This document shows positions 34,399-43,137 of a stretch of DNA of 64,000 bases, in pieces. The stretch's first letter is position 1. Every line of letters starts with the position of its first letter. The DNA lies in NCBI RefSeq assembly GCF_022814865.1, contig NZ_JAKVRD010000016.1:21138-85137 (forward strand), written 5' to 3'. A program made the position numbers and the translations under genes. The notes under the pieces were generated by a model. The model made no database searches, was not told the origin of the DNA, and saw nothing but the letters and a program-made list of their open reading frames with translations. This stretch comes from Shimia aestuarii. GTDB taxonomy: Bacteria > Pseudomonadota > Alphaproteobacteria > Rhodobacterales > Rhodobacteraceae.

Positions 34399-36798
34399 AT
34401 GAAATTCACGCTTTCCTGGCTCAAGGATCACCTTGAAACGCAAGCGACCCTGGATGAGATTCTCTATGCCCTGACTGATCTTGGGCTTGAGGTTGAGGGG
34501 GTCGAGGACCCGGCGGCGAAGCTTGCAGGCTTTACGCTTGCCAAGGTGGTGCATGCCGAGCAGCACCCGGATGCGGATCGCCTGCGGGTGTGCAAGGTGG
34601 CGACCGATGAGGGCGAGAAACAGATCGTCTGTGGCGCGCCGAATGCCCGCGAGGGGATCACCGTGGTGCTTGCCAAGCCGGGCGACTATGTGCCGGGGAT
34701 CGACGTGACGCTTTCGGTCGGCAATATCCGCGGTGTCGAGAGCCATGGCATGATGGCCTCGGAGCGCGAGCTGGAATTGTCGGATGAGCATGACGGGATT
34801 ATTGAGCTTCCGTCGGGCGAGGTTGGCGAGAAGTTCGTGGATTGGCTTGCCGCGAATGATCCTGCGAAGGTCGATGCGGTGATCGAGATCGCCATTACGC
34901 CGAACCGTCCGGATGCGCTTGGCGTGCGGGGCATTGCGCTTGATCTTGCGGCGCGGGGGCTTGGCACGATGAAGCCGGCGCCAAAGGCAGAGATTGCGGG
35001 CGGCTGTCCCTCGCGGATCAATATCACCATCGACGACGAGGCGCGCAAAGATGGCTGTGAGGTGTTCGCGGGCCGTCTCATCAAAGGTGTGACAAACGGG
35101 CCGTCGCCCAAGTGGCTTCAGGATCGCCTTCGCGCCATCGGGCTTCGCCCGATTTCGGCGCTTGTCGATGTCACCAACTTCTTCACTTTCGACCGCAACC
35201 GCCCGCTGCACGTGTTTGACGCGGACAAGGTCAAGGGCGACCTGCGCGTGCATCGCACCAAAGGCGGCGAGACGCTCGTCGGTCTGGACGAGAAGGAATA
35301 CACGTTCGGGGCCGGTCAGGTTGTGATCTCGGACGATGAGGGGATCGAGAGCATCGGCGGGATCATGGGCGGCTTGCCCACGGGCTGCACCGAGGAGACC
35401 ACGAATGTGTTCCTTGAGGCCGCGGTCTGGGACCGGGTGCAGATCGCCTATACGGGGCGCGCGCTCAAGATCAATTCGGATGCGCGTTACCGCAATGAGC
35501 GCGGCATTGACCCGGCGTTCAACATGGAAGCGATTGACCTCGCGACGCAGATGATCATCGACCTGTGCGGCGGGGAGCCTTCGGAGGTTGTCGTCGCGGG
35601 CGAAGTGCCGGATGTGAGCCGGGCCTACAAGCTCGACACGGATCGGGTGCAGTCGCTTGTCGGGATGGAAATCCCCGCCGAGACGCAGCGCGCGACGCTG
35701 ACGGCGCTTGGCTTTGTGATTGAGGGCGACATGGCGCAGGTGCCGAGCTGGCGGCCCGACGTGATGGGCGAGGCGGACCTTGTGGAAGAGGTGGCGCGTG
35801 TGGCGTCGCTGACCAAGCTTGAAGGTAAGCCGATGCGCCGCCCGGTCGAGGGTATCCCGGCGCCGATCCTGTCACCGATGCAGAAGCGCGAACAGATCGC
35901 GCGGCGCACGGCGGCGGCTTTGGGCTATAACGAATGCGTCACCTATAGCTTTATCGACAAAGCGTCGGCGGAACTCTTTGGCGGTGGCAGCGATGCGACC
36001 ATGCTCGAGAACCCGATTTCGAGCGAGATGAGCCATATGCGCCCGGCGCTTCTTCCGGGGCTGTTGCAGGCGGCGGCGCGCAATCAGGCGCGCGGGTACA
36101 TGGACATGGCGCTTTTCGAATGTGGCGCGGCGTTCCATGGTGGCGAGCCGGGGGAGCAGCATCTTCTGATCTCCGGTCTTCTCGTCGGGAAGACCGTTGG
36201 CAAGGATGTGCATGGCGAGAGTCGGGGCGTCGATCTTTATGATGTGAAGGCCGATGCCGAGGCGATCCTCGCGGCGATTGGTGCGCCCGCGAAGGTGCAA
36301 ATCCTGCGCGGCGCGCGGGAATGGTGGCATCCGGGGCGGCACGGCAAGATCTGTCTTGGGCCGAAGAAGGTTCTTGGCGTCTTTGGTGAACTGCACCCGA
36401 AAGTCCTTGCGGCAATGGATGTGAAGGGGCCGGCGGTTGCCTTCACGATCTGGCCGGAAGAGATTCCGATGCCGCGCAAGAAGAACGCGACGCGCCCGGC
36501 GCTGGCGATCAACGATCTTCAGGCGGTCGAGCGCGACTTTGCCTTTGTCGTGGACAAGGATGTAGAGGCGCTGACGCTGGTCAATGCGGCGGCGGGCGCG
36601 GACAAGGCGCTTATCGAGGATGTGCGGGTCTTTGACGAATTCATCGGCGGTGCGCTTGGCGAGGACAAGAAATCCATCGCCGTGACCGTGCGCCTTCAGC
36701 CGACGGACAAGACGCTCAAGGAAGCCGATATCGAGGCTGTTGCGGGCAAGATTGTCGAGAAGGTTACCAAGGCGACGGGCGGCAGCCTGCGCGGGTAA
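34399..36798 (+). CDS. pheT: Phenylalanine-tRNA ligase beta subunit
   Basis: This 799-residue subunit has an N-terminal tRNA-binding OB domain (about residues 40-150, with VCGAPNAREGI), the B3/B4 editing domain, a B5 domain, the class II-like core and a C-terminal FDX-ACB anticodon-binding domain ending GGSLRG. The length is the family norm. It is 1.5 kb from pheS rather than adjacent. A copy of the dispersed repeat follows its stop. Confidence 0.97.
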   Translation: MKFTLSWLKDHLETQATLDEILYALTDLGLEVEGVEDPAAKLAGFTLAKVVHAEQHPDADRLRVCKVATDEGEKQIVCGAPNAREGITVVLAKPGDYVPGIDVTLSVGNIRGVESHGMMASERELELSDEHDGIIELPSGEVGEKFVDWLAANDPAKVDAVIEIAITPNRPDALGVRGIALDLAARGLGTMKPAPKAEIAGGCPSRINITIDDEARKDGCEVFAGRLIKGVTNGPSPKWLQDRLRAIGLRPISALVDVTNFFTFDRNRPLHVFDADKVKGDLRVHRTKGGETLVGLDEKEYTFGAGQVVISDDEGIESIGGIMGGLPTGCTEETTNVFLEAAVWDRVQIAYTGRALKINSDARYRNERGIDPAFNMEAIDLATQMIIDLCGGEPSEVVVAGEVPDVSRAYKLDTDRVQSLVGMEIPAETQRATLTALGFVIEGDMAQVPSWRPDVMGEADLVEEVARVASLTKLEGKPMRRPVEGIPAPILSPMQKREQIARRTAAALGYNECVTYSFIDKASAELFGGGSDATMLENPISSEMSHMRPALLPGLLQAAARNQARGYMDMALFECGAAFHGGEPGEQHLLISGLLVGKTVGKDVHGESRGVDLYDVKADAEAILAAIGAPAKVQILRGAREWWHPGRHGKICLGPKKVLGVFGELHPKVLAAMDVKGPAVAFTIWPEEIPMPRKKNATRPALAINDLQAVERDFAFVVDKDVEALTLVNAAAGADKALIEDVRVFDEFIGGALGEDKKSIAVTVRLQPTDKTLKEADIEAVAGKIVEKVTKATGGSLRG

Positions 36799-36803
36799 GG
36801 GGG

Positions 36804-36876
36804 GAGGGGGCGCTGCCCCCTCTTGGCCAAAGGCCAATTCACCCCCGAGGTATTTTCACCAAGAAGAAGCGGCAGG
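36804..36876 (+). repeat. Dispersed intergenic element (copy B)
   Basis: Hairpin GAGGGGGC-GCT-GCCCCCTC (36804-36822) and hairpin TTGGCC-AAA-GGCCAA (36823-36837) are followed by TTCACCCCCGAGGTATTTTC and an AAGAAGAAGCGG run. It sits directly after pheT. Confidence 0.8.
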
Positions 36877-36914
36877 GTTTGCCCGGCCTCTTGGGGTGTG
36901 CAAGGGAGCATGAC

Positions 36915-37364
36915 ATGACACTGAGAATCTATCTGTCCGGGGAAATTCACACCGATTGGCGCGAGCAGATCGTTGCGGGGGCCGAGGGGCTTGATGTGGC
37001 GTTCGATAGTCCGGTGACGGATCACGCGGCGAGCGATGATTGTGGGGTGGCGATCCTTGGGGCAGAGGATCAGAAGTTCTGGCACGATCACAAGGGCGCG
37101 AAGCTTAATGCGATCCGCACCCGCAAGGGGATCGAGGATGCCGATATCGTCGTCGTGCGGTTTGGCGAGAAATACAAGCAGTGGAACGCGGCCTTTGACG
37201 CGGGCTATGCGGCGGCGCTTGGCAAGTCGATCATCGTGTTGAGCCAGCCGGAGCATCAGCACGCGCTCAAGGAAGTGCATGCCGCCGCGCTGGCCGTGGC
37301 CGAAGAGCCGAAGCAGGTTGTCGAGATCCTGCGCTATGTGTTGACGGGTGCGCTTCCGGGGTAA
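36915..37364 (+). CDS. YtoQ family protein (nucleoside 2-deoxyribosyltransferase-like fold)
   Basis: This 149-residue protein starts at the ATG giving MTLRIYLSGEIHTDWREQI. YLSGEI and the later IVVVRFGEKYKQWNAAFDAGYAAALGK resemble YtoQ-type proteins, which share the nucleoside deoxyribosyltransferase fold. The function is unknown; a hydrolase on a nucleotide or nucleoside is a reasonable guess from the fold. It lies alone between pheT and mscL. Confidence 0.75.
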   Translation: MTLRIYLSGEIHTDWREQIVAGAEGLDVAFDSPVTDHAASDDCGVAILGAEDQKFWHDHKGAKLNAIRTRKGIEDADIVVVRFGEKYKQWNAAFDAGYAAALGKSIIVLSQPEHQHALKEVHAAALAVAEEPKQVVEILRYVLTGALPG

Positions 37365-37476
37365 GGGGCATGGGTTTTTCCCCTGTTGCCAGACCCTCGC
37401 TCCATGAGACAGAGTAAGTCACGCCAGCTTTGCGCGAGCGTTATGACAACTGTGAGCGTGGGGGAAAGGAACCAGG

Positions 37477-37911
37477 ATGCTTCAGGAATTCAAGGATTTC
37501 ATTGCCAAGGGCAATGTCATGGACATGGCCGTCGGGATCATCATCGGCGCGGCCTTTACGGCGATCGTCAAGTCGATGGTCGGCGATCTTATCAACCCGT
37601 TTGTCGGGCTTTTCCTTGGGGGTGTGGATTTCACCAACCTCTATGTGGTGCTCTCGGGCAGTGTGCCGGAAGGTGCGAGCCTTGAGGCGGCGCGCGAAGC
37701 GGGTGCGGCGGTCTTTGCCTATGGGGCCTTCATCATGGCGGTGATCAATTTTCTCATCATTGCCTTCGTCGTCTTCATGCTTGTGCGCTATGTGAACAAG
37801 GTCAAGGAAGCGGCAGCGAAGCAGGAAGAAGAGGCACCGGCCGAAGAAGCGCCCGCCGGGCCAAGCGAGCTTGATGTTCTGCTTGAGATTCGCGACGCGC
37901 TGAAGAAGTAA
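37477..37911 (+). CDS. mscL: Large-conductance mechanosensitive channel MscL
   Basis: This 144-residue inner-membrane channel opens in membrane tension to release osmolytes on hypo-osmotic shock. The N-terminal amphipathic helix and TM1 are seen in [30 protein letters not shown], the pore-lining family signature. TM2 is at about residues 78-97, and the C-terminal helix bundle follows. It pairs functionally with the MscS-type channel immediately downstream and with the ectoine operon in osmoprotection. Confidence 0.95.
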   Translation: MLQEFKDFIAKGNVMDMAVGIIIGAAFTAIVKSMVGDLINPFVGLFLGGVDFTNLYVVLSGSVPEGASLEAAREAGAAVFAYGAFIMAVINFLIIAFVVFMLVRYVNKVKEAAAKQEEEAPAEEAPAGPSELDVLLEIRDALKK

Positions 37912-37926
37912 GACAAGAGACATTCC

Positions 37927-37963
37927 GGGGCAGTCCTGCCGCTGGCGGGACTGCTCCTTTTTT
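37927..37963 (+). terminator. Rho-independent terminator between mscL and the MscS-type gene
   Basis: The hairpin GCAGTCC-TGCC-GCT-GGC-GGGACTGC (37930-37954, flanked by further wobble pairs) is followed by TTTTTT. It lies 16 bp past the mscL stop. Confidence 0.85.
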
Positions 37964-37983
37964 GTGGAAAGGGGAAACGCGCA

Positions 37984-38790
37984 ATGGAACAGGTATTGGA
38001 CTACGTCGGCGATATGGGGCCGCTGGTCATTTCGGCGATCAAGGCGCTCGTCGTCATCGTCATCGGCTGGAGCGTGGCTGGGATCGTGAGCGGCATGGTG
38101 CGGCGCAAGGTTAACGCCAAGCCGGAGATCGACGACACGCTTGGCAACTTCGTGGCGTCGATGATCCGCTGGGTGATCCTGCTCATGGTGCTGATCGCGG
38201 TGCTTGGGCTTTTCGGGATCGAGGCGACATCGCTTGTCGCGGTGATGGGGGCGGCAACGCTGGCGATTGGCCTTGCGCTACAAGGCACGCTGAGCGATTT
38301 GGCGGCAGGGTTCATGCTTATCCTGTTCCGACCCTACAAGCTTGGCCAGTATGTCGATATTGGCGGCACGGCGGGGACGGTCAAAGATCTCAACCTTTTC
38401 ATCACCGAGTTGGTGACGCCGGACAATGTGCAGATCATTATCCCCAATGGTCAGGCCTGGGGGGCGATCATCACCAATTATTCCGCACATGCGACGCGGC
38501 GTGTCGATCTCACCTTTGGCATTGATTATGGCAATGACGCCGATCACGCGATGGCGATCATCCTGCGCGAAGCCGTGGCCGAGGGGCGGGTCAAGGAAGA
38601 CCCGGCGCCTTGGGTGCGTGTCACCAACCTCGGTGATAGCTCGGTCGATATCACCACGCGCCTTTGGGTCGATGCGGCGGACTATTGGGACGTGAAGTTT
38701 GCGCTTACCAAGACGGTCAAAGAGGCCTTTGACAAAGAGGGGGTCTCGATCCCCTATCCGCATGTGGTCGAGATCAAGAAACAGGGCTAG
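37984..38790 (+). CDS. Small-conductance mechanosensitive channel, MscS family
   Basis: This 268-residue protein has three membrane helices. The pore helix TM3 lies in LVAVMGAATLAIGLALQGTLSDLAAGFMLILFRPYKLG (about residues 80-120), where the glycine/alanine pattern is the MscS signature. The beta domain follows at about residues 120-180 and the C-terminal domain after that. It releases solutes at lower tension than MscL. A bidirectional terminator separates it from the convergent ald gene. Confidence 0.93.
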   Translation: MEQVLDYVGDMGPLVISAIKALVVIVIGWSVAGIVSGMVRRKVNAKPEIDDTLGNFVASMIRWVILLMVLIAVLGLFGIEATSLVAVMGAATLAIGLALQGTLSDLAAGFMLILFRPYKLGQYVDIGGTAGTVKDLNLFITELVTPDNVQIIIPNGQAWGAIITNYSAHATRRVDLTFGIDYGNDADHAMAIILREAVAEGRVKEDPAPWVRVTNLGDSSVDITTRLWVDAADYWDVKFALTKTVKEAFDKEGVSIPYPHVVEIKKQG

Positions 38791-38810
38791 CGCCCGGTTG
38801 CCAGACATGG

Positions 38811-38842
38811 AAAAGGCGCCCCGAAAGAGTGGGGCGCCTTTT
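38811..38842. terminator. Bidirectional terminator between the MscS-type gene and ald
   Basis: AAAAGGCGCCCC and GGGGCGCCTTTT form a perfect 12-bp stem with an 8-nt loop; both ends give a T-run on the respective strand. It lies between convergent genes. Confidence 0.9.
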
Positions 38843-38862
38843 GTCGTTCCCGGGTGGGAGGG

Positions 38863-39981
38863 TCAGCCCTTGAGAACGACGTTCGGAGACACGACGTCCA
38901 GCCCGAGCGCCTTGCCGACCGCATAGTAGGTCAGCTTGCCCGCGTGGACGTTGAGCCCGTTGAGGAGGTGCGGATCGTCTTCGCAAGCCTTGCGCCAGCC
39001 CTTGTCGGCGAGCGAGAGCATGAAGGGCATGGTCGCGTTGCCAAGGGCGATGGTCGAGGTGCGGGCCACGGCGCCGGGCATGTTGGCAACGCAGTAATGC
39101 ATGATCCCGTCCACGTCATAGATCGGGTCCGCATGGGTCGTGGCGCGAGAGGTTTCGAAGCAACCGCCTTGGTCGATGGCGACATCGACGAGCGCCGCGC
39201 CGGGCTTCATGGTCGAGAGCTGGGCGCGGGAGACGAGTTTGGGCGCGGCGGCGCCGGGGATGAGGACCGCACCGATCACCATGTCGGCCTGTTCGAGCAT
39301 TTCGGCGGTGTAGCCTGCCGAGGAGAAGCCGGTCTTGAAGGTGCCGCCAAAGACGTCATCGAGATAGCGCATGCGGGGCAGGGAACGGTCAAGCACCGTC
39401 ACATCCGCGCCCATGCCCGCGGCGATGCGGGCGGCATGGGTGCCGACGACGCCGCCACCGATCACCAAGACCTTGGCAGGGCCGACGCCGGGGACGCCGC
39501 CCATGAGCACGCCGCGCCCGCCATTGGCCTTTTGCAGGGTCCATGCGCCGACCTGCGGCGCGAGGCGGCCCGCGACCTCGGACATGGGGGCCAGAAGCGG
39601 CAGGCCGCCAGCGGCGTCAGTCACGGTTTCATAGGCGATGGCGGTGCAGCCAGAGGCGATCAGGTCATGGGTCTGATCCGGGTCGGGGGCGAGGTGCAGA
39701 TAGGTGAAGAGGAGTTGGCTCTCGCGCAGCATCTTGCGCTCGCCAGCCTGGGGTTCCTTCACCTTCACGATCATGTCGGAGATCGCAAAGACTTCTTCTG
39801 CGGTGTCGATGATCTTGGCCCCGGCGCGGGTATAGTCTTCGTCGTTGAAGCCCGAGCCAGTTCCGGCCCCGGCCTGAATATAGACCTCGTGGCCGTGGGC
39901 AACGGCTTCTTGCGCGGCGTTCGGTGTCATACCAACGCGGAATTCTTGTGGTTTGATCTCTGTGGGGCAACCGATTTTCAT
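38863..39981 (-). CDS. ald: Alanine dehydrogenase
   Basis: This 372-residue NAD enzyme interconverts alanine and pyruvate plus ammonia. The start giving MKIGCPTEIKPQEFRVGMTPNA is the family N-terminus; the frame open to 40041 is extended by 20 unsupported residues. VYIQAGAGTGSGFNDEDY and the NAD-binding GGGVVGTHAARIAAGMGADVTVLDRS (about residue 172) are typical. The divergent Lrp/AsnC gene lies 137 bp away, the common ald-regulator layout. Confidence 0.97.
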   Translation of the reverse strand: MKIGCPTEIKPQEFRVGMTPNAAQEAVAHGHEVYIQAGAGTGSGFNDEDYTRAGAKIIDTAEEVFAISDMIVKVKEPQAGERKMLRESQLLFTYLHLAPDPDQTHDLIASGCTAIAYETVTDAAGGLPLLAPMSEVAGRLAPQVGAWTLQKANGGRGVLMGGVPGVGPAKVLVIGGGVVGTHAARIAAGMGADVTVLDRSLPRMRYLDDVFGGTFKTGFSSAGYTAEMLEQADMVIGAVLIPGAAAPKLVSRAQLSTMKPGAALVDVAIDQGGCFETSRATTHADPIYDVDGIMHYCVANMPGAVARTSTIALGNATMPFMLSLADKGWRKACEDDPHLLNGLNVHAGKLTYYAVGKALGLDVVSPNVVLKG

Positions 39982-40118
39982 ATGTGTCCTCCCTGTTCCC
40001 TGTGGCGGAGCTTGCCGGATTCTCTTCGCAAAGTGCTGCAAAAATAGGCAAAATATGAAAGTGCAAATGGGAGATTCTTCGCGTAGATATGGGGAATGGG
40101 AAAAGGAGCTTCGCGAAA

Positions 40119-40577
40119 ATGTCGCTAGACCAGACGGATCGTCGGATTCTCACGGTCCTTCAGAAGCAGGGCCGGATTTCCAACGCGGACCTGTCGGAGG
40201 CTGTCAACCTCTCGCAGTCGGCCTGTCATAGGCGGGTGCATCGCCTCGAACAGGAAGGGTATATCCGAGAGTATGTCGCGCTTCTTGATGCGCGCAAGAT
40301 GGCGGTGCCGACGACTGTGTTCGTGGAAATTTCGCTCTCAGGGCAGGCCGAAGACGTGCTTGGCGCGTTCGAGACGGCGGTGTCGCGGATCCCGGATGTG
40401 CTTGAATGTCATCTCATGGCTGGGTCGGCGGATTACCTTTTGAAGGTGGTGGCCGAGAACACGGACGATTTCGCGCGTATCCATCGGCAATACCTTTCGC
40501 GCCTGCCGGGGGTTGTCAGGATGCAGTCGTCTTTTGCGCTGCGCACGGTGTTCAAGACGACGGCGCTTCCGGTTTAG
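40119..40577 (+). CDS. Lrp/AsnC family regulator, probable activator or repressor of ald
   Basis: This 152-residue regulator starts at MSLDQTDRRILTVLQKQGRISNADLSEAVNLSQSACHRRV, the N-terminal helix-turn-helix. The RAM ligand domain follows (about residues 65-145, ending in SFALRTVFKT). It is divergent from ald, whose expression Lrp-like regulators (AldR) often control in response to alanine. AT-rich tracts such as AAAATAGGCAAAATATGAAAG in the intergenic region are plausible binding positions. Confidence 0.85.
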   Translation: MSLDQTDRRILTVLQKQGRISNADLSEAVNLSQSACHRRVHRLEQEGYIREYVALLDARKMAVPTTVFVEISLSGQAEDVLGAFETAVSRIPDVLECHLMAGSADYLLKVVAENTDDFARIHRQYLSRLPGVVRMQSSFALRTVFKTTALPV

Positions 40578-40581
40578 GGGG

Positions 40582-40665
40582 GAGGGGCGCTGCCCCTCAC
40601 GTCGCTTTTGCCCTGCAAAAGCGACGCTCACCCCGGAGTATTTTTACAGAGAAGAAGAGCGGGGC
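40582..40665 (+). repeat. Dispersed intergenic element (copy C)
   Basis: Hairpin GAGGGGC-GCT-GCCCCTC (40582-40598) and an 11-bp hairpin with stem GTCGCTTTTGC (40601-40625) are followed by CTCACCCCGGAGTATTTTTAC and an AGAGAAGAAGAGCGGGG run. It lies between the AsnC gene and the convergent P1 peptidase gene. Confidence 0.8.
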
Positions 40666-40666
40666 C

Positions 40667-41641
40667 TTAGCGATAGGGTGGCACCGGGTCGTTTGGGGCG
40701 GCCGTGGCGTGATAGACGGCGCGGGCGATGGCGCGGGCGAGGCAGGTGGCGGCGGCGTGACCGAGCCAGAGCGTGTCGGCGACCGGATCGGTGAGCGGTT
40801 TGCCCGCGGTTGAAACGGCGAAGACGAGATCGCCATCCATCGGCGTATGGGAGGGCACCAGCGCGCGGGCCATGCCGTCATGGGCGGCAGTGGCGAGGCG
40901 GGTGCATTGGCTTTGGTCGAGGGTGGCGTCGGTGGCGACGATGGCGATGGTGGTGTTGGCGTTGTGGCTTGCGAGTTTCGTTGGCGGCAGGCCGGGCGGG
41001 ATCGTCTTGGCTGGCCCGTGGCCGCCGAACTCCTCGCCGACCTCGAAGGGAGCGGCCCAGAAATGGGTGCCGTCGACGGTCGCATCGCCAAGCGCGTTGA
41101 CGGCGACCAGCGCGCCGACCGTATGGCCCGAGGGGAGCGTTGCGGAGGCAGACCCGAGGCCGCCCTTGCGGGTTGCGAGCATGGCGCCAGTGCCAGCGCC
41201 AGTCGTGCCGATCCGGAAGTCCATGGAGGCGTTAGCGAGGGCCTCGGCACCGAGGCGTTTATAGGGGTTCTCGGGCCAGTTCTTGTCACCGCCATTCAGC
41301 AGGTCGAAGAGGATCGCGCCGGGCACGATCGGCACGCGCTGATCGCCGACGGCAAAGCCGCGGCCCGCCGCGCGTAAAGCATCGGCCACGCCGGAGGCGG
41401 CATCGAGGCCAAAGGCGGAGCCGCCCGAGAGCACCAGCGCGTCGACCTGTTGCACGGTTTTGTCGGGGGCGAGCAGGTCGCTTTCGCGCGTGCCGGGCGC
41501 GCCGCCCATGACATGCAGCCCCGCAGTAAAGGGCGCGTCCGCTGTCAGCACGGTGACGCCGGTCTTGATCGCGGCATCGGAGGCGTTGCCGACGCGCAGG
41601 CCGGGGATATCTGTGATGAGGTTCTTGGGACCGGGGGTCAT
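40667..41641 (-). CDS. P1 family peptidase (DmpA/L-aminopeptidase type)
   Basis: This 324-residue protein starts at MTPGPKNLITDIPGLRVGNASDAAIKTGVTVL, the normal beginning of the family; the open frame to 41779 is arginine/proline-rich and unsupported. Family motifs follow: VHVMGGAPGTRESDLL-like LHVMGGAPGT, LVLSGGSAFGLDAASGV (about residue 75), and TRKGGLGSASATLPSGHTVGALVAVNALGD (about 180-209). These are Ntn-type hydrolases that self-cleave to release a catalytic serine or threonine and remove N-terminal amino acids. Context gives no specific substrate. Confidence 0.88.
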   Translation of the reverse strand: MTPGPKNLITDIPGLRVGNASDAAIKTGVTVLTADAPFTAGLHVMGGAPGTRESDLLAPDKTVQQVDALVLSGGSAFGLDAASGVADALRAAGRGFAVGDQRVPIVPGAILFDLLNGGDKNWPENPYKRLGAEALANASMDFRIGTTGAGTGAMLATRKGGLGSASATLPSGHTVGALVAVNALGDATVDGTHFWAAPFEVGEEFGGHGPAKTIPPGLPPTKLASHNANTTIAIVATDATLDQSQCTRLATAAHDGMARALVPSHTPMDGDLVFAVSTAGKPLTDPVADTLWLGHAAATCLARAIARAVYHATAAPNDPVPPYR

Positions 41642-41823
41642 GGGGCGCTCCGTTGCATGTCTTGCAGGCAGAGTAGCGGCGGACGTGCGCGAATGCGACG
41701 GCAGAGTCGCAAAGGGGCTTGATCGGGGGCGCGGAAGGCGGCAAAGGAAGAGAAGAGCAATCGGCGATGGCGTCGCCACGGCCCGATTAGGCCGCGCTCG
41801 TCTTTCCCAGTCCTGAACGCCGG

Positions 41824-41850
41824 GACCTCTTTGATCGGAGGTCTATTATG
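41824..41850 (+). promoter_or_regulatory. Hairpin that pairs with the creatinase ribosome-binding site
   Basis: GACCTC (41824-41829) pairs with GAGGTC (41838-41843) across an 8-nt loop. The second arm contains the Shine-Dalgarno sequence GGAGGT, five bases before the ATG. If formed in the mRNA, the hairpin would hide the ribosome site. Confidence 0.5.
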
Positions 41851-43056
41851 ACTGCACGTCCTGAATTCTATCGTTTCCACAATGGCGAGAAAGCACGCCT
41901 GCAATTTGCCGAGGCCGAGTATGCGGCGCGGATTGACGCCCTACGTAAGCGTATGGGTGAGGCGGGGGCCGAGGCGGCTGTGTTCACCTCGATGCACAAT
42001 GTCTCCTATTACTCGGGCTTCACCTATTGTTCTTTCGGGCGGCCCTATGCGCTTGTAGTGACAGACACGGAATGCGTCACGATCTCGGCCGGGATCGACG
42101 CGGGCCAGCCGTGGCGGCGCTGTTATGGCGACAACATCACCTATACCGATTGGCAGCGCGACAACTACTGGCGCGCGATCTGCTCGGTGACGGGGGAGGG
42201 GCGCAAGATCGGGTATGAGAGCGATCACCTGACCCTTTTGCAGAAGGGGAAATGCGAGGCGTTCCTCAAGCCCGCCGCGATGGTCGATCTATACGAGACG
42301 ACGATGCGCCAGCGGATGCATAAATCGCCCGCCGAGCTCGACATGATCCGCGCGGGCGCGGCGGTGGCCGATGTGGGCGGCTATGCGATCCGTGACGCGG
42401 TCAAGATCGGGGCGCGGGAGATCGACATTGCGATGGCGGGGCGCGATGCGATGGAGCTTGAGATCGCGAAGCGGTTCCCGGATGCGGAATATCGCGACAC
42501 GTGGGTCTGGTTCCAGTCGGGGATCAACACCGACGGGGCGCATAACCCGGTGACCAGCCGGGCGCTTGAGCGGGGTGATATCCTGTCGCTCAACACCTTT
42601 CCGATGATCTCGGGCTATTACACGGCGCTTGAGCGGACGATGTTCGCGGGCGAGGTCGATGCCGAGAGCCTAAGGATTTGGGAGGCGAATGTCGGGGCGC
42701 ATGAGTTGGGGATTTCCCTGCTCAAGCCCGGTGCGAGCTGTGCGGAGGTGACGCATAAGATCAACGCGTTCTTTGCCGAGCGCGACCTGCTGCAATACCG
42801 GACCTTTGGCTATGGGCATTCGTTTGGCGTGTTGTCGCATTACTATGGCCGTGAGGCGGGGCTAGAGCTTCGTGAAGATATCGACACGGTGCTTGAGCCG
42901 GGGATGGTGATTTCGATGGAGCCGATGCTCACGATTGCCGAGGGTCAGCCGGGGGCCGGGGGCTATCGCGAGCATGATATTCTTATCATTACCGAGGATG
43001 GGAACGAGAATATCACCGGCTATCCCTATGGGCCGGAATTCAACGTGGTTGGATAA
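41848..43056 (+). CDS. creA: Creatinase (creatine amidinohydrolase)
   Basis: This 402-residue protein splits creatine into sarcosine and urea. Length, order and residue numbering match known creatinases closely: the catalytic His232 in GINTDGAHNPV, Glu262 in YTALERTMF and Glu358 in ISMEPM fall at the same residue numbers. FTSMHNVSYYSGFTYCSFGRPYALVVT and YGHSFGVLSHYYGREAGLELREDIDTVLEPGMV are also as in the Pseudomonas enzyme. It belongs to the pita-bread (methionine aminopeptidase-like) fold. It stands alone; no sarcosine oxidase, creatininase or urease genes lie beside it. A terminator follows and then foreign-looking DNA begins. Confidence 0.9.
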   Translation: MTARPEFYRFHNGEKARLQFAEAEYAARIDALRKRMGEAGAEAAVFTSMHNVSYYSGFTYCSFGRPYALVVTDTECVTISAGIDAGQPWRRCYGDNITYTDWQRDNYWRAICSVTGEGRKIGYESDHLTLLQKGKCEAFLKPAAMVDLYETTMRQRMHKSPAELDMIRAGAAVADVGGYAIRDAVKIGAREIDIAMAGRDAMELEIAKRFPDAEYRDTWVWFQSGINTDGAHNPVTSRALERGDILSLNTFPMISGYYTALERTMFAGEVDAESLRIWEANVGAHELGISLLKPGASCAEVTHKINAFFAERDLLQYRTFGYGHSFGVLSHYYGREAGLELREDIDTVLEPGMVISMEPMLTIAEGQPGAGGYREHDILIITEDGNENITGYPYGPEFNVVG

Positions 43057-43060
43057 AGGA

Positions 43061-43089
43061 AAGGGCGGGGCGTGAGGCTCCGCCCTTTT
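43061..43089 (+). terminator. Rho-independent terminator after creatinase
   Basis: AAGGGCGG (43061-43068) pairs with CCGCCCTT (43080-43087), and the stem is followed by TTTTG. It starts 4 bp past the creatinase stop. Confidence 0.8.
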
Positions 43090-43137
43090 GGATTGGAGGA
43101 TGGCGGTTATGCGGGACCGTTCAGCCGTTCAATTGTT

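Noticed and set aside
40578..40666. CRISPR-like or insertion-sequence origin of the repeated hairpins
   Set aside because: No array of spacers, no terminal inverted repeats around a transposase, and copies are single and intergenic; they fit palindromic intergenic elements instead.
41848..43056. Ectoine hydrolase (DoeA) or Xaa-Pro peptidase identity
   Set aside because: The protein belongs to the same fold, and the ectoine operon is in the window, but residue numbering and the full set of motifs match creatinase (His232, Glu262, Glu358).
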